Of a DNA stretch of 64,000 nt, positions 34,398 through 46,917 are shown piece after piece (the stretch's first letter is position 1; every line of letters begins with the position of its first letter). The stretch is from Linanthus parryae. Its lineage: Eukaryota > Streptophyta > Magnoliopsida > Ericales > Polemoniaceae. The position numbers were made by a program, and so were the translations under genes. The notes beneath the pieces are model-generated. The model did not search any database. It saw nothing but the letters and a program-made list of their open reading frames with translations, and was not told the origin of the DNA. Location: NCBI GenBank assembly GCA_023055425.1, contig JALGPY010000001.1:71604994-71668993 (forward strand), read 5' to 3'.

Positions 34398-35260
34398 ATT
34401 TGAGCCGGGTCGACGTCTCGTCGGAGCTCGCGGTGGTGAGGCCGACGGTGGCTCTCCGGTTGCTGCTGGAAGATTCTGAGGCCTCCTGAGTGTTGGTCGG
34501 ACCTCAGGGGGTCGATTTGGTTGGAAGAGATCGATTGGGTGGCTCCGGATTCATTGGGCTAAATCCTCGCCGGTTTTAATGGCGTCCGGCGGCGGTGTTG
34601 GCGGCTCTGCTACGGCCGGAGGCTGCTGCGTCCTTCTACTTCTTCATTCTTCTTTCTGGGTTGGTACAGAGAGGAGAGTGGGAGGGAACCGAGAGGGATA
34701 ACAGAGGGAGAGAGAGAGAGCTCCGGTGGGTTCTCTCTCGGTGGTTTCCGTCGAGTGTGGCGGCGGTGGCTGGTCCCTACTTTGCTGCTGGTTTTTGCTT
34801 CAGATTTCGCTCACTGTGAGCAGAGAGTGAGAGAAAGGGGGAGGGTGCTGGGTTGCAGTGGGTTGGCTTCCTCTTCCCAGTGGTTTCTCGCCGGAAACGC
34901 GGTGGTGGTGGTGGTGGTCCTCTCGACTGCTACCACTGCTTCCGTAGCTTTCTGGGTTGCTCACTGTGAGCTGAGACAAAGGAAAGAGAGAGAGAGAGAG
35001 AGATGAAGGCAGTGGAGAAAAGGCTGATGGTGGCGAGGTTGACGACGATGGTGGGGCACGGTGGTGGAGGTGGTGAACTGGTGGTGGGTGTGAGAGTGAG
35101 CTGCTAGGGGAGGGCAGCAGCGTTTGGGGGCTTATATAGAGAGCTGAGGGCGGGTATGGAGGGTTGTAGAAGGTTGGAGTCGGTGATGGTTGGGGCGGCG
35201 GCAATGCCGTTGGCGTGAAGGCAAAGAAAGAGGGGGGAGAGAGATAAGGACGGGGGTGAG

Positions 35261-35340
35261 AGATAATAATATAATAATAATAATAATACTAATAATAATA
35301 TTAATAATATTAATAAAAATAATAATTATAGTAGTAGTAA
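35261..35340. repeat. (AAT)n-rich low-complexity tract in LTR-2
   Basis: Imperfect AAT/ATA trinucleotide run near the start of the solo LTR (minus strand). Confidence 0.9.
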
Positions 35341-35544
35341 TAGTGGGTGTGTTATAGTGTGGTCGTCGCATCATCTAACGCGGTGGTCACATACGCGATA
35401 ACACTAATATACACGAAAAATTACCGTTTCACATTCTAAAATTCACACAAAATTACGATAAACTTCCCGAATAATTTAAGATTCACATTTCGCCTCCAAA
35501 ATTACCAATTTACCCCTGACCAAATTACGGGGTATTACATTGGT

Positions 35545-36901
35545 GGCATCTCCAATGCAGGCAACACTCCATCCTTCCTCCAATGTTTTCTTAGATTCAC
35601 AATTTCACCAAATGTGCAACTGATTGGTGGAACTGGGCTGGTCTCAGTTTTTTGGTACTTCTGTGGGGATGCCACAACATGGATTTCAGTGTCCCTACTT
35701 CTGTTGTACTTGAAGCGCCTAATTTTGAAAGGCTGGCTGGTGTGTGAGGAATTTTTCCTCTTCTTCTCCACGGTGACCTCAATATTTCTAGTGCAGTCAA
35801 TCAGTTTGGAAAATTTCGTAGATGGTGGTTGATGAGCTTCTCATAGTATTCTAGAAGCATGCATGTAAGGCATACTTCCCCAAATCTGTGCTCAGGGACC
35901 TCTTTTGCGCATTCCAATGACTTCAAGTGGAATTTTTTGATGAATGTGACCCCATCATCATCATCCTTCTAAGCTATGCAAGTAAGATGAATTGTTGTGA
36001 TTTCTCTTCAACTTGGAAGAATTGGATGTAAGAATTCTTCACTATGTCCTCCCAAGTGGATATGGAATTAGACTCAAGGAGCCTATACCACTTACATGCC
36101 ACATGTCCCAAGGACTTGGGAAATTCTCACGTCCTCAAGTTTTTGTCTGCTCCATAGGGACCTACTAGATAAATGAATCTCATGACATGTTCATGAGAAT
36201 TGCCATTTACTTCGTCAAATTTGCCCCTTTTTGGAGCCTTGTATCCTGCATGGTTAAGCATCCAGTACACCTTCATTGGAATGGGTGAATGCATTCTACG
36301 CTTGTCATTATGTTGCTCCTGGTTCCTTCGCTTTCATGAAATTCTCTAACCTTTGCTCCAGTGCTGTCATGGTAGGTGTTGATGTTGGGACTGGCATATT
36401 CCTCGTTACATATGCGACAAATGATTGGGGGTCGGTAGCTGGAATATATGGTGCAAGCGGAATATAAGGGGCATGGTTCTGATTCTATGGAGTGGCGCTA
36501 GGAGTTTCTCTAGGCACATGGACTGCATAAGATGAATTTCTCGTGATTACAGCGAGTGGAGTTTTAGAATCTCTAAGCGCGTGTACAGGTTGTACTGTAG
36601 GCCCCAACGGTGGTGGAGGCTGTAAGTTTAGGGCACTCTGCATTGTTGAAACTTCTCTTCTTAGGGCATCACTCATTTTTTTTGATGCATCCATCATACT
36701 GTTGACGAGCTGCAACATCTGAGACATATGGTTCTGCATTGCAATTTCAATTCTTTGGATCGCCATTGTTGCAACATTAGTAGGAGCTAGTTGTTGCTGA
36801 TTCACTAAATGAGGGTTATTGAGCTGGTTGACTAGAAGTGTAGGGGGAACAATATGGTTGGGACAATTGTTATAAATTTTGTCGTCTTCAAGTTGGGACA
36901 T
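35545..36901 (-). pseudogene. Tat/Ogre-like gag, N-terminal part
   Basis: On the minus strand the first 138 codons are open from ATG at 36901 (Gln/Asn/Pro-rich N-terminus), followed by broken reading with LVGPYGADKN, EFPKSLGHVACKWY and ISTWEDIVKNSY. This is the capsid part of Tat/Ogre Gag. The Tekay-like solo LTR is inserted at the 35539/35540 junction. Several stops make it non-functional. Confidence 0.65.
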
Positions 36902-37203
36902 GTTTGGATCACTTGATGGTTCTTGAATTGCACGTCGGTTTCACCAATGTAGACAAAGATTGCTGATCGGGATGATTAAGCGTAGCCCTGCTACAGAGAG
37001 CAAAACCACAACAATACAAGTGACCAAGTATGGGACCACATAGATGAGTGTAGTAGAGAATGTAAATAAGTCAATTGTGTCACAGAGAGGAGAGATATCT
37101 TGCTAGGGTTTCAAATCAAAGATCATTTGAACCTCTATGAAGAGGATGACCTCTATATATATACAAAACAAGTGGTAATAGACATGGAGGGGGGGGGGGG
37201 TTA
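36902..37203. other. Sequence upstream of the Tat/Ogre-like gag
   Basis: Non-coding sequence, probably the 5' untranslated part of the minus-strand element, ending with a G14 run near 37187-37200. No LTR end or primer binding site was recognised. Confidence 0.3.
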
Positions 37204-38643
37204 CGTGGCTATATGGAGCTAATTATGGCCCCCATTAGCTAGAGATGGCATATATCTCGGGATATGGTGATTATGGCCACGTCGGATAACCGTTTTTGAA
37301 CTGGTCCTGTATATACGGAGGGGTGCGCACGTCTTCTTCTTGACACACAAGGGTCGCCGTTGTGACATGATCCACATGCGACGAGCCTTATTCTAACCTC
37401 CAAGCCACTCAATCCCCTGATTCCCGTCCTAGTCAGCTGAAATGGCATAATCTGATGTACATGGAGCACTGTTGAGTAGTCATCTGCGTATTGCCGATAA
37501 GTCCATGTGGCTGCGGACTAGGACTATGTTTTGGACTATCTGCACCAATTAAAATCAAGTCGTATGCAAAAAGAGATGAAAGTTTAGTGGTCCGTGCCAC
37601 GAGACTCTTAAGGATTCACCGGCGGAAATTAGACGTTACTTATTTTGGGAGCAAGCTTTTCCGTTACAACTTAGAAGAAAGGATACGAAGACATAGTGTC
37701 TTTTTGTATACCGTCTAGGACCATGTCAAGAGTGAAAAAAGGTAAAAATGTAGACACTCCTTAAATTATCATACTTTGCCAACCTTCAGGTAAACAATCT
37801 TCTCTGAGATTGCAGATTAATCCATTTGACTATCATTTTCCATCACGAGATCAATCTTAATTCTAAACTCTCCTTTCTTCTCTTAGCAGTTGTAAGAAAA
37901 TGAAACAATTTTTTATACCAACATGTTGTCACTGGCTTGGCGATTCAGGAGAAAAGGGAACAGATTTGAATCTCTGGATGATTGGAGGCAATCTTTGAGC
38001 CTTTAGCCTGATAGTAATAAATTTCATATTGACCTTAAACATTCTAAACGGACGCAAATGGTTCCATTTGATGAATTGATTAAAAACCCCGATTGATGAC
38101 ATCAGGTCAATTCATCAGTAATTTTTAGACTGTCATTCATGCGGGATGTTTCGCATACGAGTCATGAAGCATAACCTACCCTGGCTCAGTTACCATAATA
38201 GGAGTTGAGAAACAAAGATATAGCTGTTATAACCTGAGAGTCTCTCAGTGTAATGTACAAGAACCTACAAGACATGAATCAACTGTCATGAGGATTAGAC
38301 GACAATGCAATGGAGTTTCAGAGCAGGTATTAAAGGATGTCCCAATGAGTCTTTAGCCTGATCAGGTGAAGCATTAAATAGAGGTTGGAGAAGTAGTTCA
38401 GAATCAGCTTCATCAAGTAAAGAGTAAAAAATCTTATCAAATACCTACAAGCAGAAATCATAGAAGTAGAGATGACTAACACAAGACAATACATTCCAAA
38501 TCAAAACAAAACCTAAACGTAGTTTCTGTGGCAGCTAGACTCAACACTAACGATGTTCCTAAACACAAAAACTGATCAACAATTACAGAAAACGTTGTTT
38601 CGTTGCCATCATCAGAGACGAAGCAATACTCTCACTGTATGAG
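37204..38643. repeat. Tandem duplication, copy 1 (F-box 3' end plus downstream flank)
   Basis: The unit starts ACGTGGCTATATGGAGC and ends inside the last codons of an F-box coding sequence. It is repeated at 38653-40121 in the same orientation with scattered differences and small indels (for example extra bases near 38885-38910 in copy 2). Confidence 0.88.
38582..38643 (-). pseudogene. Duplicated C-terminal fragment of the F-box gene
   Basis: Matches the last 20 codons of the F-box gene at 40061-41353 (ending MMATKQRFL in the intact gene) with few changes. It stops abruptly at the duplication junction, so it is only a fragment. Confidence 0.8.
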
Positions 38644-38652
38644 AAGGATATC

Positions 38653-40121
38653 GTGGCTATATGGAGCTAATCACAGCCCCCATTAGGTAGAGATGGCGTA
38701 TATCTCGGGATATCGTGGATATGGCCATGTCATAAAACTGTTTCAGAACTGGTCCTGTATATACGGAGGGGTGCGCGAGTCTTCTTCATGACACACATGG
38801 GTCGTAGATGGGACATGATCCACCTGTGACGGGCCTTATCCCAGCCTCCAAACCACTCGATCCCCTGATTCCTGTGCGAGCTGATGTCTCGAAGGGACCT
38901 TGTCTCATGGCCCAGTGAGCTGACATGGCATAATCTGATTTGCATAGAGCACTATTGAGTAGCCATCTGCATATTGCTTATAGGTCTACGTGGCTGCGGA
39001 CTAGGACTATGTTTTGGACTATCTGCACCAAATAAAATCAAGTCTTAGGCAAAAAAAGATGAATGTTTGGTGGTCTGTGCTGTGAGACTCTTATGAATTT
39101 CATTGGTTATTTATTTCGGGAGCAAGCTTTTCCATTACAACTTGCAAGAAAGGATGCGAAGACTAAGTGTCTCTTTGTGTACCGTCTAGGACCATGTCGG
39201 GAGTGAAAGAAGGTAAACATGTAGACACTCCTTTAATTATCAAACTTTGTCAAACTTCAGGTAAACGATTTTCTCTAAGAGTGCAGATAAATCCATTTGA
39301 CTTTATCATTTTCCTTCGCGAGATCAATCTTAGTTCTGAACTCTCCTTTCTACTCTTGGCAGTTGTAAGAAAACAAATCAAATTTTGAACCAAAATGTTG
39401 TCACTGGCTTGGCGATTCAGGAGAAAACTGAACAAATTTGAATCTCTGGATGATTGGTGCGATCTTTGAACTTTTAGCCTGTTATAAAGGAAAAAAAGTT
39501 TCAAATTGACCTTAAACATGCTAATGGAACGCAAATGGTTCCATTTGATGAAATGATTTAAAACCCGGATGATGACATCAGGTCAATTCATCTGTAAGTT
39601 TTAGACTGCCATTCACGAGTGATGTTTCGCATATGAGTCATGAACCATGACCGACCCTGGCTCAGTTACCATAATAGGAGTTGAGAAACAGAGATATAGC
39701 GGTTATAACCTTAAGTGTAATGTACAAGAACCTACAGCTACAAGACATGAATCAATTGTCAAAAGGATAAGACGACAATACAATGGAGTTTCAGAGCCGG
39801 TAATAAATGTGGTCCCAATGAGTGTTTAGTTTAGCCTGATTAAGTGAACCATTAAATAGAGGTTGGAGAAGTAATTCAAAATTAGGTTCATCAAGTAAAG
39901 AGTAGGAACTTATCAAATACCTAGGAGCAGAAATCATGGAAGTAGAGATGAATAACACGAAACAATATTCGAAATCAAATCAAACCAAACCTAAACATTG
40001 TTGTTGTGGCAGCTAGGCTCAACACTAACGATGTTCCTAAATACAAAAACTGATCAGCAATTACAGAAAACGTTGCTTCGTTGCCATCATCAGAGACGAA
40101 ACAATACTCTCACTGTATGAG
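38653..40121. repeat. Tandem duplication, copy 2 (contains the true 3' end of the F-box gene)
   Basis: Partner of 37204-38643. Its right part overlaps the end of the intact F-box coding sequence. Confidence 0.88.
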
Positions 40122-41353
40122 GACTGAAAGTATTCATCGTCCCCTGAAATCTTCTTGGTCTCTCCTGTTCTGGGATTGTACAAGAAGCGATCTTTTTTAT
40201 CATTAAAATTGGTCATCGCTACCCAATCAACATCACCTTTGCTGATAAAACCCAAGTGACAATCTACAAGCATGGGAGGACTAAAGAAACTCAATCTCCT
40301 CCACGAGGGTTGATCCTGATCATCATTCATCACCCACACCTCGTACCAGGACCTCAAATCTCCCTTTCTCATTGTAGCATAATCATGGTGAATAATGAAG
40401 GCAAGAGATTCTTCATGAGGCGCGATTCGCTTACACACTTTCTTGTTGCAGTGGGGTGTCTTCATCTTATTAAAGGACTCGGTGACCATGTCAAAACGGA
40501 GGATGAACACCTCGTCGCATGTCATGAAATCACAAGAATGCAGTCCTATAGCCCAATACATGTATCTCTTCAAACAAACAACCCGAGTCATCAAACTACT
40601 GAAACTACCCCAGAGTTGGAAAGGGACATTTACTTCCGTATACCTCCACGAATCATCACTCAATGAGAAAATACTAACCTGTGCCACATTCTGTTTCCGG
40701 GTCCTTTTCTTGTGGTTGTAAAGAAAAACCACCCTCACCACCTTAAAAGTATTTGCAATCGGATCGAAGAAAAACCCAGAAGCACAGAGATCACTCTCCA
40801 CTGCTTTACTCGATGGAGGTCGATTTTTCATTGCACCGATTTCTCTGCATTGTCCAGAGGCAGGGTTCCACAGCATGAATCTGTCTTCGTCTTCAGTGAG
40901 AGATAAGCAAATTACCCCTTCAGAACAACCCACGATCTTTATCTTTTTTGCCTGAAGAGGAAGTGTAAGATCCATGGGGACATCGTTAAATAGGAAGGAG
41001 ACTGTGGTTGTTGTTTTCGGAGGACGAGTTTTGGAACGAATAGAAGAACAGTATGCGGAGATTGTGGCCTTCGTGGGGTTGATTTCACGGTACTTGGCAA
41101 TGAATCTGGGAGAGATGATAAGGTTGTACCAGTGTTTGCATACCCATATGAATCTGTTCAAAGACTTCACTGGCAGCTTCGCGAGGATCTCAATGATTAA
41201 ATCCTCTGTTAATTCTGGGTTTTTGCTTCCTTCTTGTTCTGCTTCCGGATTCGCAAGAAGATGTTTAGAACCCATGACGACCTCCTCAGAATCTTCTTGG
41301 AGCCTCTCGTTCAACTGAAGAACGCTGATTTTCTTCGTGATATCACAACCCAT
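40061..41353 (-). CDS. F-box protein (FBA/kelch-like type), substrate receptor of SCF ubiquitin ligase
   Basis: Single-exon frame of 430 codons. The F-box is at residues about 46-86 (PELTEDLIIEILAKLPVKSL, then FIWVCKHWYNLI). It binds SKP1 and so couples the protein to the cullin E3 ligase. The C-terminal 330 residues follow the F-box-associated pattern (CSEGVICLSL, LWNPASGQCREI, FFFDPIANTFKVVRV, WRYTEVNVPF), which recruits the target protein; the target is unknown. A second Met at residue 27 lies between the annotated start and the F-box and could also serve as start. F-box genes expand by tandem duplication; here only the 3' end has been duplicated (38582-38643). Confidence 0.85.
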   Translation of the reverse strand: MGCDITKKISVLQLNERLQEDSEEVVMGSKHLLANPEAEQEGSKNPELTEDLIIEILAKLPVKSLNRFIWVCKHWYNLIISPRFIAKYREINPTKATISAYCSSIRSKTRPPKTTTTVSFLFNDVPMDLTLPLQAKKIKIVGCSEGVICLSLTEDEDRFMLWNPASGQCREIGAMKNRPPSSKAVESDLCASGFFFDPIANTFKVVRVVFLYNHKKRTRKQNVAQVSIFSLSDDSWRYTEVNVPFQLWGSFSSLMTRVVCLKRYMYWAIGLHSCDFMTCDEVFILRFDMVTESFNKMKTPHCNKKVCKRIAPHEESLAFIIHHDYATMRKGDLRSWYEVWVMNDDQDQPSWRRLSFFSPPMLVDCHLGFISKGDVDWVAMTNFNDKKDRFLYNPRTGETKKISGDDEYFQSSYSESIVSSLMMATKQRFL

Positions 41354-42138
41354 CTTCTTCTCTATTAGGAATTGGTTAACAGAAATTCAGAGGAGGGTGG
41401 GTTTTAACAGGTGATCTCAGATGGAAAAGGTGAAGAATCAGAATGGATTGTTCCAGGTAGGGTTTGGTAGTTGGATAATCGGGAACTCAAGAAGGAAAGA
41501 CGCGAACTTCCAATTTCCGCTCTGTATTTGGGGGTTTGGAGGAAGATAAGAAGAAGAACGTTAGATTTATAGATGGATTCTACACAGTCGGTGGGGGAAT
41601 TCTGTTATGGCGGAAATTAATTTAGGCATCTGATAAAATTAGGAAATGTTTCCTTTGTTTGAACGGTGGTTTCCTTTTTTGAACAGTGGTTTCCTTTTTT
41701 CTCAAAAAAAAAATGAGTAATGGTTTCCTTTTTTTCCTCCTCAGATAGAACTGTTTCACTTCTCAAATTAGTTGGATATCAAATATTTGTTTAGGCGTAT
41801 GATAAATCTAGAAAATATTTCCACATCTATTTTACAAGTTAACAAGTTGTAAAATAGATGTTGACAATGTTGTTTTGAAATTTCTTTTATGCCATAGGAT
41901 TCTTTTGATCTTAACCACGCTGATCTTAACCGTGAAATTACAACTATTTGAGGAATATTATATATTTTTTTTTGCAAACTTTGAGGAATATTATTTTAAA
42001 ATTTACGATGATTGCAATTATTAGTAATATAGAATTAACATATTGTTGGCTTGAACTAGTAAAAAATTCTAACTTTACGATAGCGTCCTGAGGGCACGGG
42101 CTACTCTCTAATTATCAATAAAGGGAAATATTTCCTTA
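41354..42138. other. Upstream region of the F-box gene
   Basis: Presumed promoter and 5' leader of the minus-strand F-box gene. Contains imperfect short repeats of GGTTTCCTTTTTT (41646-41740). No other gene seen. Confidence 0.4.
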
Positions 42139-43109
42139 GGTCAACTCCAACAGTGGTGTGGGGGGAGCTTTCTTGGTGGATTAGCCCTCCAACGGGGAGG
42201 TGGCGGTGGCGACGAAGGAGCTTAATCAGCAGGGTCGGGGGCGGCGAGCACACGGACGAGACTGTGCGTGGCCCACCAATCTCGCCTCCCTCTCTCCTCC
42301 CCAACTGGTTTCTTTCTTTCTTTCTTTCTTTATATTTTTTTTTTTTTAATTTCGTTGAGTGATTTGTTAGATATGGGAGAGTAAAAAATAGGAAATTTTT
42401 TTGGGATTTAGTTTCAATATAGGAGATAATAATCGGTAGAAGTTACTTTGATTTATTTTTTATTCGTAAATTTTAGAAAATTAGAGCAATTAGTTTGATT
42501 TATTTTTGTTTCTTTTTTTTGTACGTTTGAGATAAGAAGTGATGAGAAATTAGGGAAAAGGTTGTGGAGATATAAGTTGTAATTAAGGTATTATTGTGAC
42601 TAATGCAGAAAATAAAAAATATTGTGGAGATATAATTTAAGATTGATTTTTTCCTTATTATTTTAATAATATCCAGTTTCCTTCCCCTTCCCACAATCAC
42701 AAAAGTCAAGGTATAGAAATGTTATTCTCTCTTAAACCATGACCATCTTATTCAATCTTCAACGTTTAACGAGATCGTAATAATAATCGAAGATGATTTT
42801 TCTCACTCATTAAATTATTTTGAATTTCCTTAATTTCACAATTTTAAATGTTAATTTTAATTACCATATTAAAAAAATTAATTCTTGTGAATTAACATTT
42901 ACATGATTATAAATTAATGTAAAATAGTTAATGAACTATAGAAAATAAAAAAATAATATAGAAATAGTTGAATAAAATAATAGTTGATGATGGATGGAGG
43001 GGTGGGGGAGACCTCCAGTGTTGGAGGGTAAAGGACAGTATTGTGAATATTATGAAGTTAAACAGTTGAACGAGGGGGGTGAGGGAGACCTCCACCATTG
43101 GAGTTGGCC
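42139..43109. mobile_element. Candidate non-autonomous DNA element with GGYCAACTCCAA termini
   Basis: The left end GGTCAACTCCAACAGTGG is matched in reverse at the right end (GGCCAACTCCAATGGTGG on the opposite strand). Flanking bases are TTA and TTG, so a 3 bp TSD is possible but imperfect. A short phrase GGGAGACCTCCA occurs twice near the right end (about 43007 and 43084). No coding sequence. Confidence 0.45.
42307..42346. repeat. (TTTC)n and poly-T tract
   Basis: About six TTTC units followed by a T run, seen directly. Confidence 0.9.
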
Positions 43110-44384
43110 TTGGATTTTATTTTACAAAATGATGTATTTTCCTAAAAAAACGATTATATCTTTTCTTTGAGAATAAAAATGCATAACCTTTAGGGGTGTT
43201 GTAACACTCTCTTAATCGGGCTCGGGAGAGACTGGAAGAGTGCTAAGTGGAAATCGAGAACAAAACATTCCACGTACAAACTTAATACCAACAAGTTATT
43301 ACATGATTTTCTTTAGGCTGCAAATAGGCTACAATATTGTGATAATGATTTTAAACTAGTGTTCTCATCGTAGAGTGATGACGCATGATAATCTAGGTGA
43401 GTCTCGAATCCCGCTACTCCATACTCCCAGCTCCTAGACCTGCGGGGGAATGAAACAGACCGCAGATTTTTGAATGTCAGCAATAAATGCTGAGTGAGAT
43501 ACACCTTAGCATGTAAAAACAGGAAGGCTGAGAAAGGATACAGGGTTACATGTTTAAATAAAATAACAGTAACATAATATAAGTAAAACATTATCAGAGT
43601 TTGCGACAACAGTGTTAAATAATGAAATAGTTCGAAATTAGAATCAAAGAATCCAACCGTTATGCACAGTTATCGGATATAGAAATGCCAACGAAGGGTC
43701 TCCCAAGTAATAATGCCAACAAAAGGGCCTCCAAAATAATAATCCAAAACTGGAAGTTAAATTATCAATTATTTATTTCACAGTACCCGGGTAGACCAGT
43801 GACCACGTCAGATATACAAGACTTAAGTGTTGCAACACTCCCCTAAGAGCGTCAATCAAAGGAGTGGTATCTAAATGTTGGACCGTAGCAAACACGGCGA
43901 AGAGCTTGGGCATGCGAAATCCTGCATTTTAGGGACCAAAACTCAAAGGATCGAAACATGAGGGGCAGACAGAGTCCCACATTTTAAGGACCTGAGCCCA
44001 AGAGATCAAAACCTGATATAAAGTAACATAACTAGTTCCGGTACATGCGGATCTTTTATTTTACGTTATTAATGGATTGATAATTACCGCATGAGAGTTT
44101 CCAAAGAACAGTAGCCAACAATTCCAATAAACACATAATAATACAATTTTCAAACAAAGTATAAAAATCATGTTATGACACGAAGGAAGCTAGACACACA
44201 AGATTAAGCATGTAACTCACAAGTATATTTTGAGAAAGGACATAGAAATCACATTTTGCACGAAGCGAGCTAGGCAATCAACGCTAAGCATATGAATCAC
44301 CTGGTCCAATAGTAACTATCGTCTAAAAGCTCCTACGGACAGTGGCGGAGCCAGGAAATCAAGTCAGCCGGGGCAAGATTCACG

Positions 44385-44462
44385 AAGTCAAAAGTCAAAG
44401 TCAAAGTCAAAGTCAAAAGTCAAAAGTCAAAAGTCAAAGTCAAAAGTCAAAAGTCAAAAGTC
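44385..44462. repeat. Subterminal array of AAAGTC/AAAAGTC units in the hAT element
   Basis: About twelve units of GTCAAA(A) directly inside the left terminus. Subterminal repeats bind the transposase in known hAT elements; that role is inferred here. Confidence 0.9.
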
Positions 44463-44525
44463 GATATATTTCATAAATTTTCATTACAAAAGGCATTGTT
44501 ATCTAGTCGTCTAGATACAAAATAT

Positions 44526-46902
44526 TCATAATTGTTCACGACGAGGCCTCATCACTTGAAAGTTTTGCATAATAGTCTCATAATCAACCGTCTTCAAAAT
44601 ATCTCTTTCGACATAAGCTATCAAAGAATCATTCATCCATTTGTCACTCATCCGGTTCCGCAAGCGATTTTTAATGATATTCATAGCCGAGAATGACCTC
44701 TCAACGGAAGCGGTAGCAACCGACAAAGTCAATGCCAAAGTGATAAGTTTGTAGATTGACGGATAAATTTTATCTCGTTCGGTATCTACCATCTTTTTGG
44801 CAAGATAACCAATGCCACTCAAAGACGAAAAATCACTTGAAGAGCGCATGTCAATGATGTAAGTATCAAGTTGAGCTCCAAGCCACTCATAGTCCCCTTG
44901 AGAAAACTCTAACGGATAAAATTCGGCGAATCGAATTAATTTTTCCTTATCATACCTCGCAAATGAATTGGAAGGACATAAGCTCCCCATGCAAATAAGC
45001 AACTCCGTGCTTGAAATGGAGAAACGGTTGTCTAGCTCTCGAGCTTGCATGTCTATCACCGTGAGAAATAAATCAACCCGATAGTGACGATCATTTGGTA
45101 TTTCCACAATCTTCCTCCTTACTTTTCCCGGAGCAACATACACATCATCCATATTGGGAACATCAATTTCATTCTTCTCACAAAAAGAAGTAACTTCAAG
45201 AAGAAAAGAATCCCACTCACTATTCCTCAAAGTTTGCAATTGTAATTTAGTCAATTTGACTAAATTCATTGCATTCACTATGTCTTGGTCCTTCCGTTGC
45301 AATGCTTGTGAGAGTACATTTGTCATCCCCAATATCTTTCTCATCAAAAAGAGTAAGAAAATAAAATCAAATGATTGCAACGTGTCAAGCAACATCTTTG
45401 CCTCTAACCCATCTCCTTCCCAACCAATAATCTCGAGAACATCAATTACCGCCGCAAACATATGCACCAAACTACCCAATGAGTCGTAATGAGAGCTCCA
45501 ACGAGTGTCACCCGCACGCTTGAGATTAGTCTCTTGATTCAAGCCTCGACCACTACTCAAATCCCCACATTTAAGTCCTTCTTGAACTTTCTCAATTTGC
45601 TTCAACTTCAAAATATCTTACACGCTTACAAGATCCACCCACAACATTCAAAACTCTAGAAACCACAACAAAGAATGCATTAACATATTTATGCTTCTTT
45701 CTTAAAGCCACAAGTGCTAATTGCAATTGATGCGCAAAACAATGTACGTAGAAAGCATATGGATTCTCTTCCAATACCTTTGCCTTAAGACCATTGAACT
45801 CACCTCGCATATTGCTTGCTCCATCATATCCTTGCCCACGCACCTTTGAAATACATAAGCCATGTCTTTGCAACAAATTGGACATTGCATCTTTCAATGT
45901 TGATGCATTAGTATTCTCCACATGTTCAATCCCAAAAAGTCGTTCAATTACCTTTCCTCTCTTATCAACATAGCGGATGACAATAGCCATTTGTTCTTTA
46001 CAAGACACATCACGAGCCTCATCGACTAATATTGAGAAGAATGCATCACCAATATCCTTGACGACAAACTTAGTGATTTCACTTGCTATGGATTGAACAA
46101 TATCCTTTTGAATAGGTGGAGATGTCATCTTGTGATTGTTAGGGGCATTCTTCAACACTACCCTCGCTATTTCTTCATTGTCTTCCGCATGAAATTCAAG
46201 GAGCTCAAGAAAATTCCCTTGATTGAGTGATTCCTCCGATTCATCATGACCACGAAATGCATGTCCTTGATGAAGTAGGTACCTTATGCACTTAACGGAT
46301 GCCCTCAATCGAATCCGGTATTCACGTTTATCATCTACCGTCTTTTTATGAGCAAATGTAGAATAATGTTGACCTTGATTCTTCAAATCTCGGCACTTGC
46401 CCACGGCTATATTATGTGCGCTATTAGGTCCCCCACCTTCATGCTCTCCCAATGCTTCCGACTTCTTCCAATTAGAGAACCCCTTGGAAACAAAAGTGTC
46501 GCCACCGGCTTGTTGTCCAATGTCTTGTTTAAAGATATAACAACACAAGCAATATGCGGCATCTTCTTTAACACTATACTCCAACCAAAATGGATACTTT
46601 TTGAACCAAGCTTCATTGAATCGTCGCATAACCTTCCTCTTACCATATGGTGTTTGCTTGAACTTATAACCTACGCCCGGTCGAGTAGGACCATTCGATA
46701 AATAAGCAAGGAGAACCTCATCCACAACCATCGGATGATAACTCGTAATAGGAGGTCTAAGAGCGGGATCCCAAACAAGGCTACCAACATCAATAATTGG
46801 AGAATACGTGCTTGGAGGCTCTTGAATCACCAAAGGAATACTTTCCGCATTAGGTTGAGATGTCGATTCTACTCTCGGCTTCTTTATCAAAAATTTATCC
46901 AT
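44526..46902 (-). pseudogene. hAT transposase with TTF-type zinc finger and dimerisation domain, one frameshift
   Basis: Starts at ATG 46902 (MDKFLIKKPRVE). The first part (46902 to about 45620) has the TTF-type zinc finger (YPFWLEYSVKED, AYCLCCYIF), the DUF4371 region (FFSILVDEARD, RGQGYDGASNM) and the CFAHQLQLALV segment. At about 45615-45620 one base is missing and the reading moves to another frame, which stays open from about 45611 to 44526. That second part has AGDTRWSSHY and, near the end, the hAT dimerisation domain (SVATASVERSFSAMNIIKNR). Catalytic Asp candidates are in LVDEARD and GYDGASN, with the late Glu in VERSFSAM. Nothing else is damaged. The protein would excise and insert hAT elements. 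Confidence 0.85.
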
Positions 46903-46917
46903 AACTGCATAATACAA

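Larger units (their letters stand above)
26771..35539 (-). mobile_element. Tekay-like solo LTR (LTR-2), minus strand, split by the Reina-like element
   Basis: The perfect TSD TTGGT occurs at 26766-26770 and 35540-35544. On the minus strand the LTR starts TGTAATACCCCG (from 35539) and ends GGGTTGTTGCA (at 26771). Without the nested element (28654-34397 and one TSD copy) it is about 3,020 bp, close to the 3,082 bp LTR-1. The start is nearly identical to LTR-1, and later landmarks (CTTCTGGCCGC, GTGTCGACAC) occur in the same order. No internal region is attached, so it is a recombination product. Splice-like signals lie at 28618 (donor), 27839 (acceptor), 27767 (donor) and 27048 (acceptor). Confidence 0.85.
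25737..36901 (-). mobile_element. Tat/Ogre-like Ty3/Gypsy fragment, minus strand, split by a solo LTR
   Basis: The gag part reads from 36901 down to about 35545 and, after removal of the solo LTR and one TSD copy, continues at 26765 down to about 25737 with the protease region. No RT is seen and the fragment stops near 25737, so the element is truncated. No LTR was identified for it upstream of 36901. Confidence 0.65.

Noticed and set aside
34252..34479. Possible chimeric gene running from the Reina-like 3' LTR into the flank
   Set aside because: The same start in the 5' LTR gives an equally open frame, so it only reflects LTR U5 composition; no domain is present.
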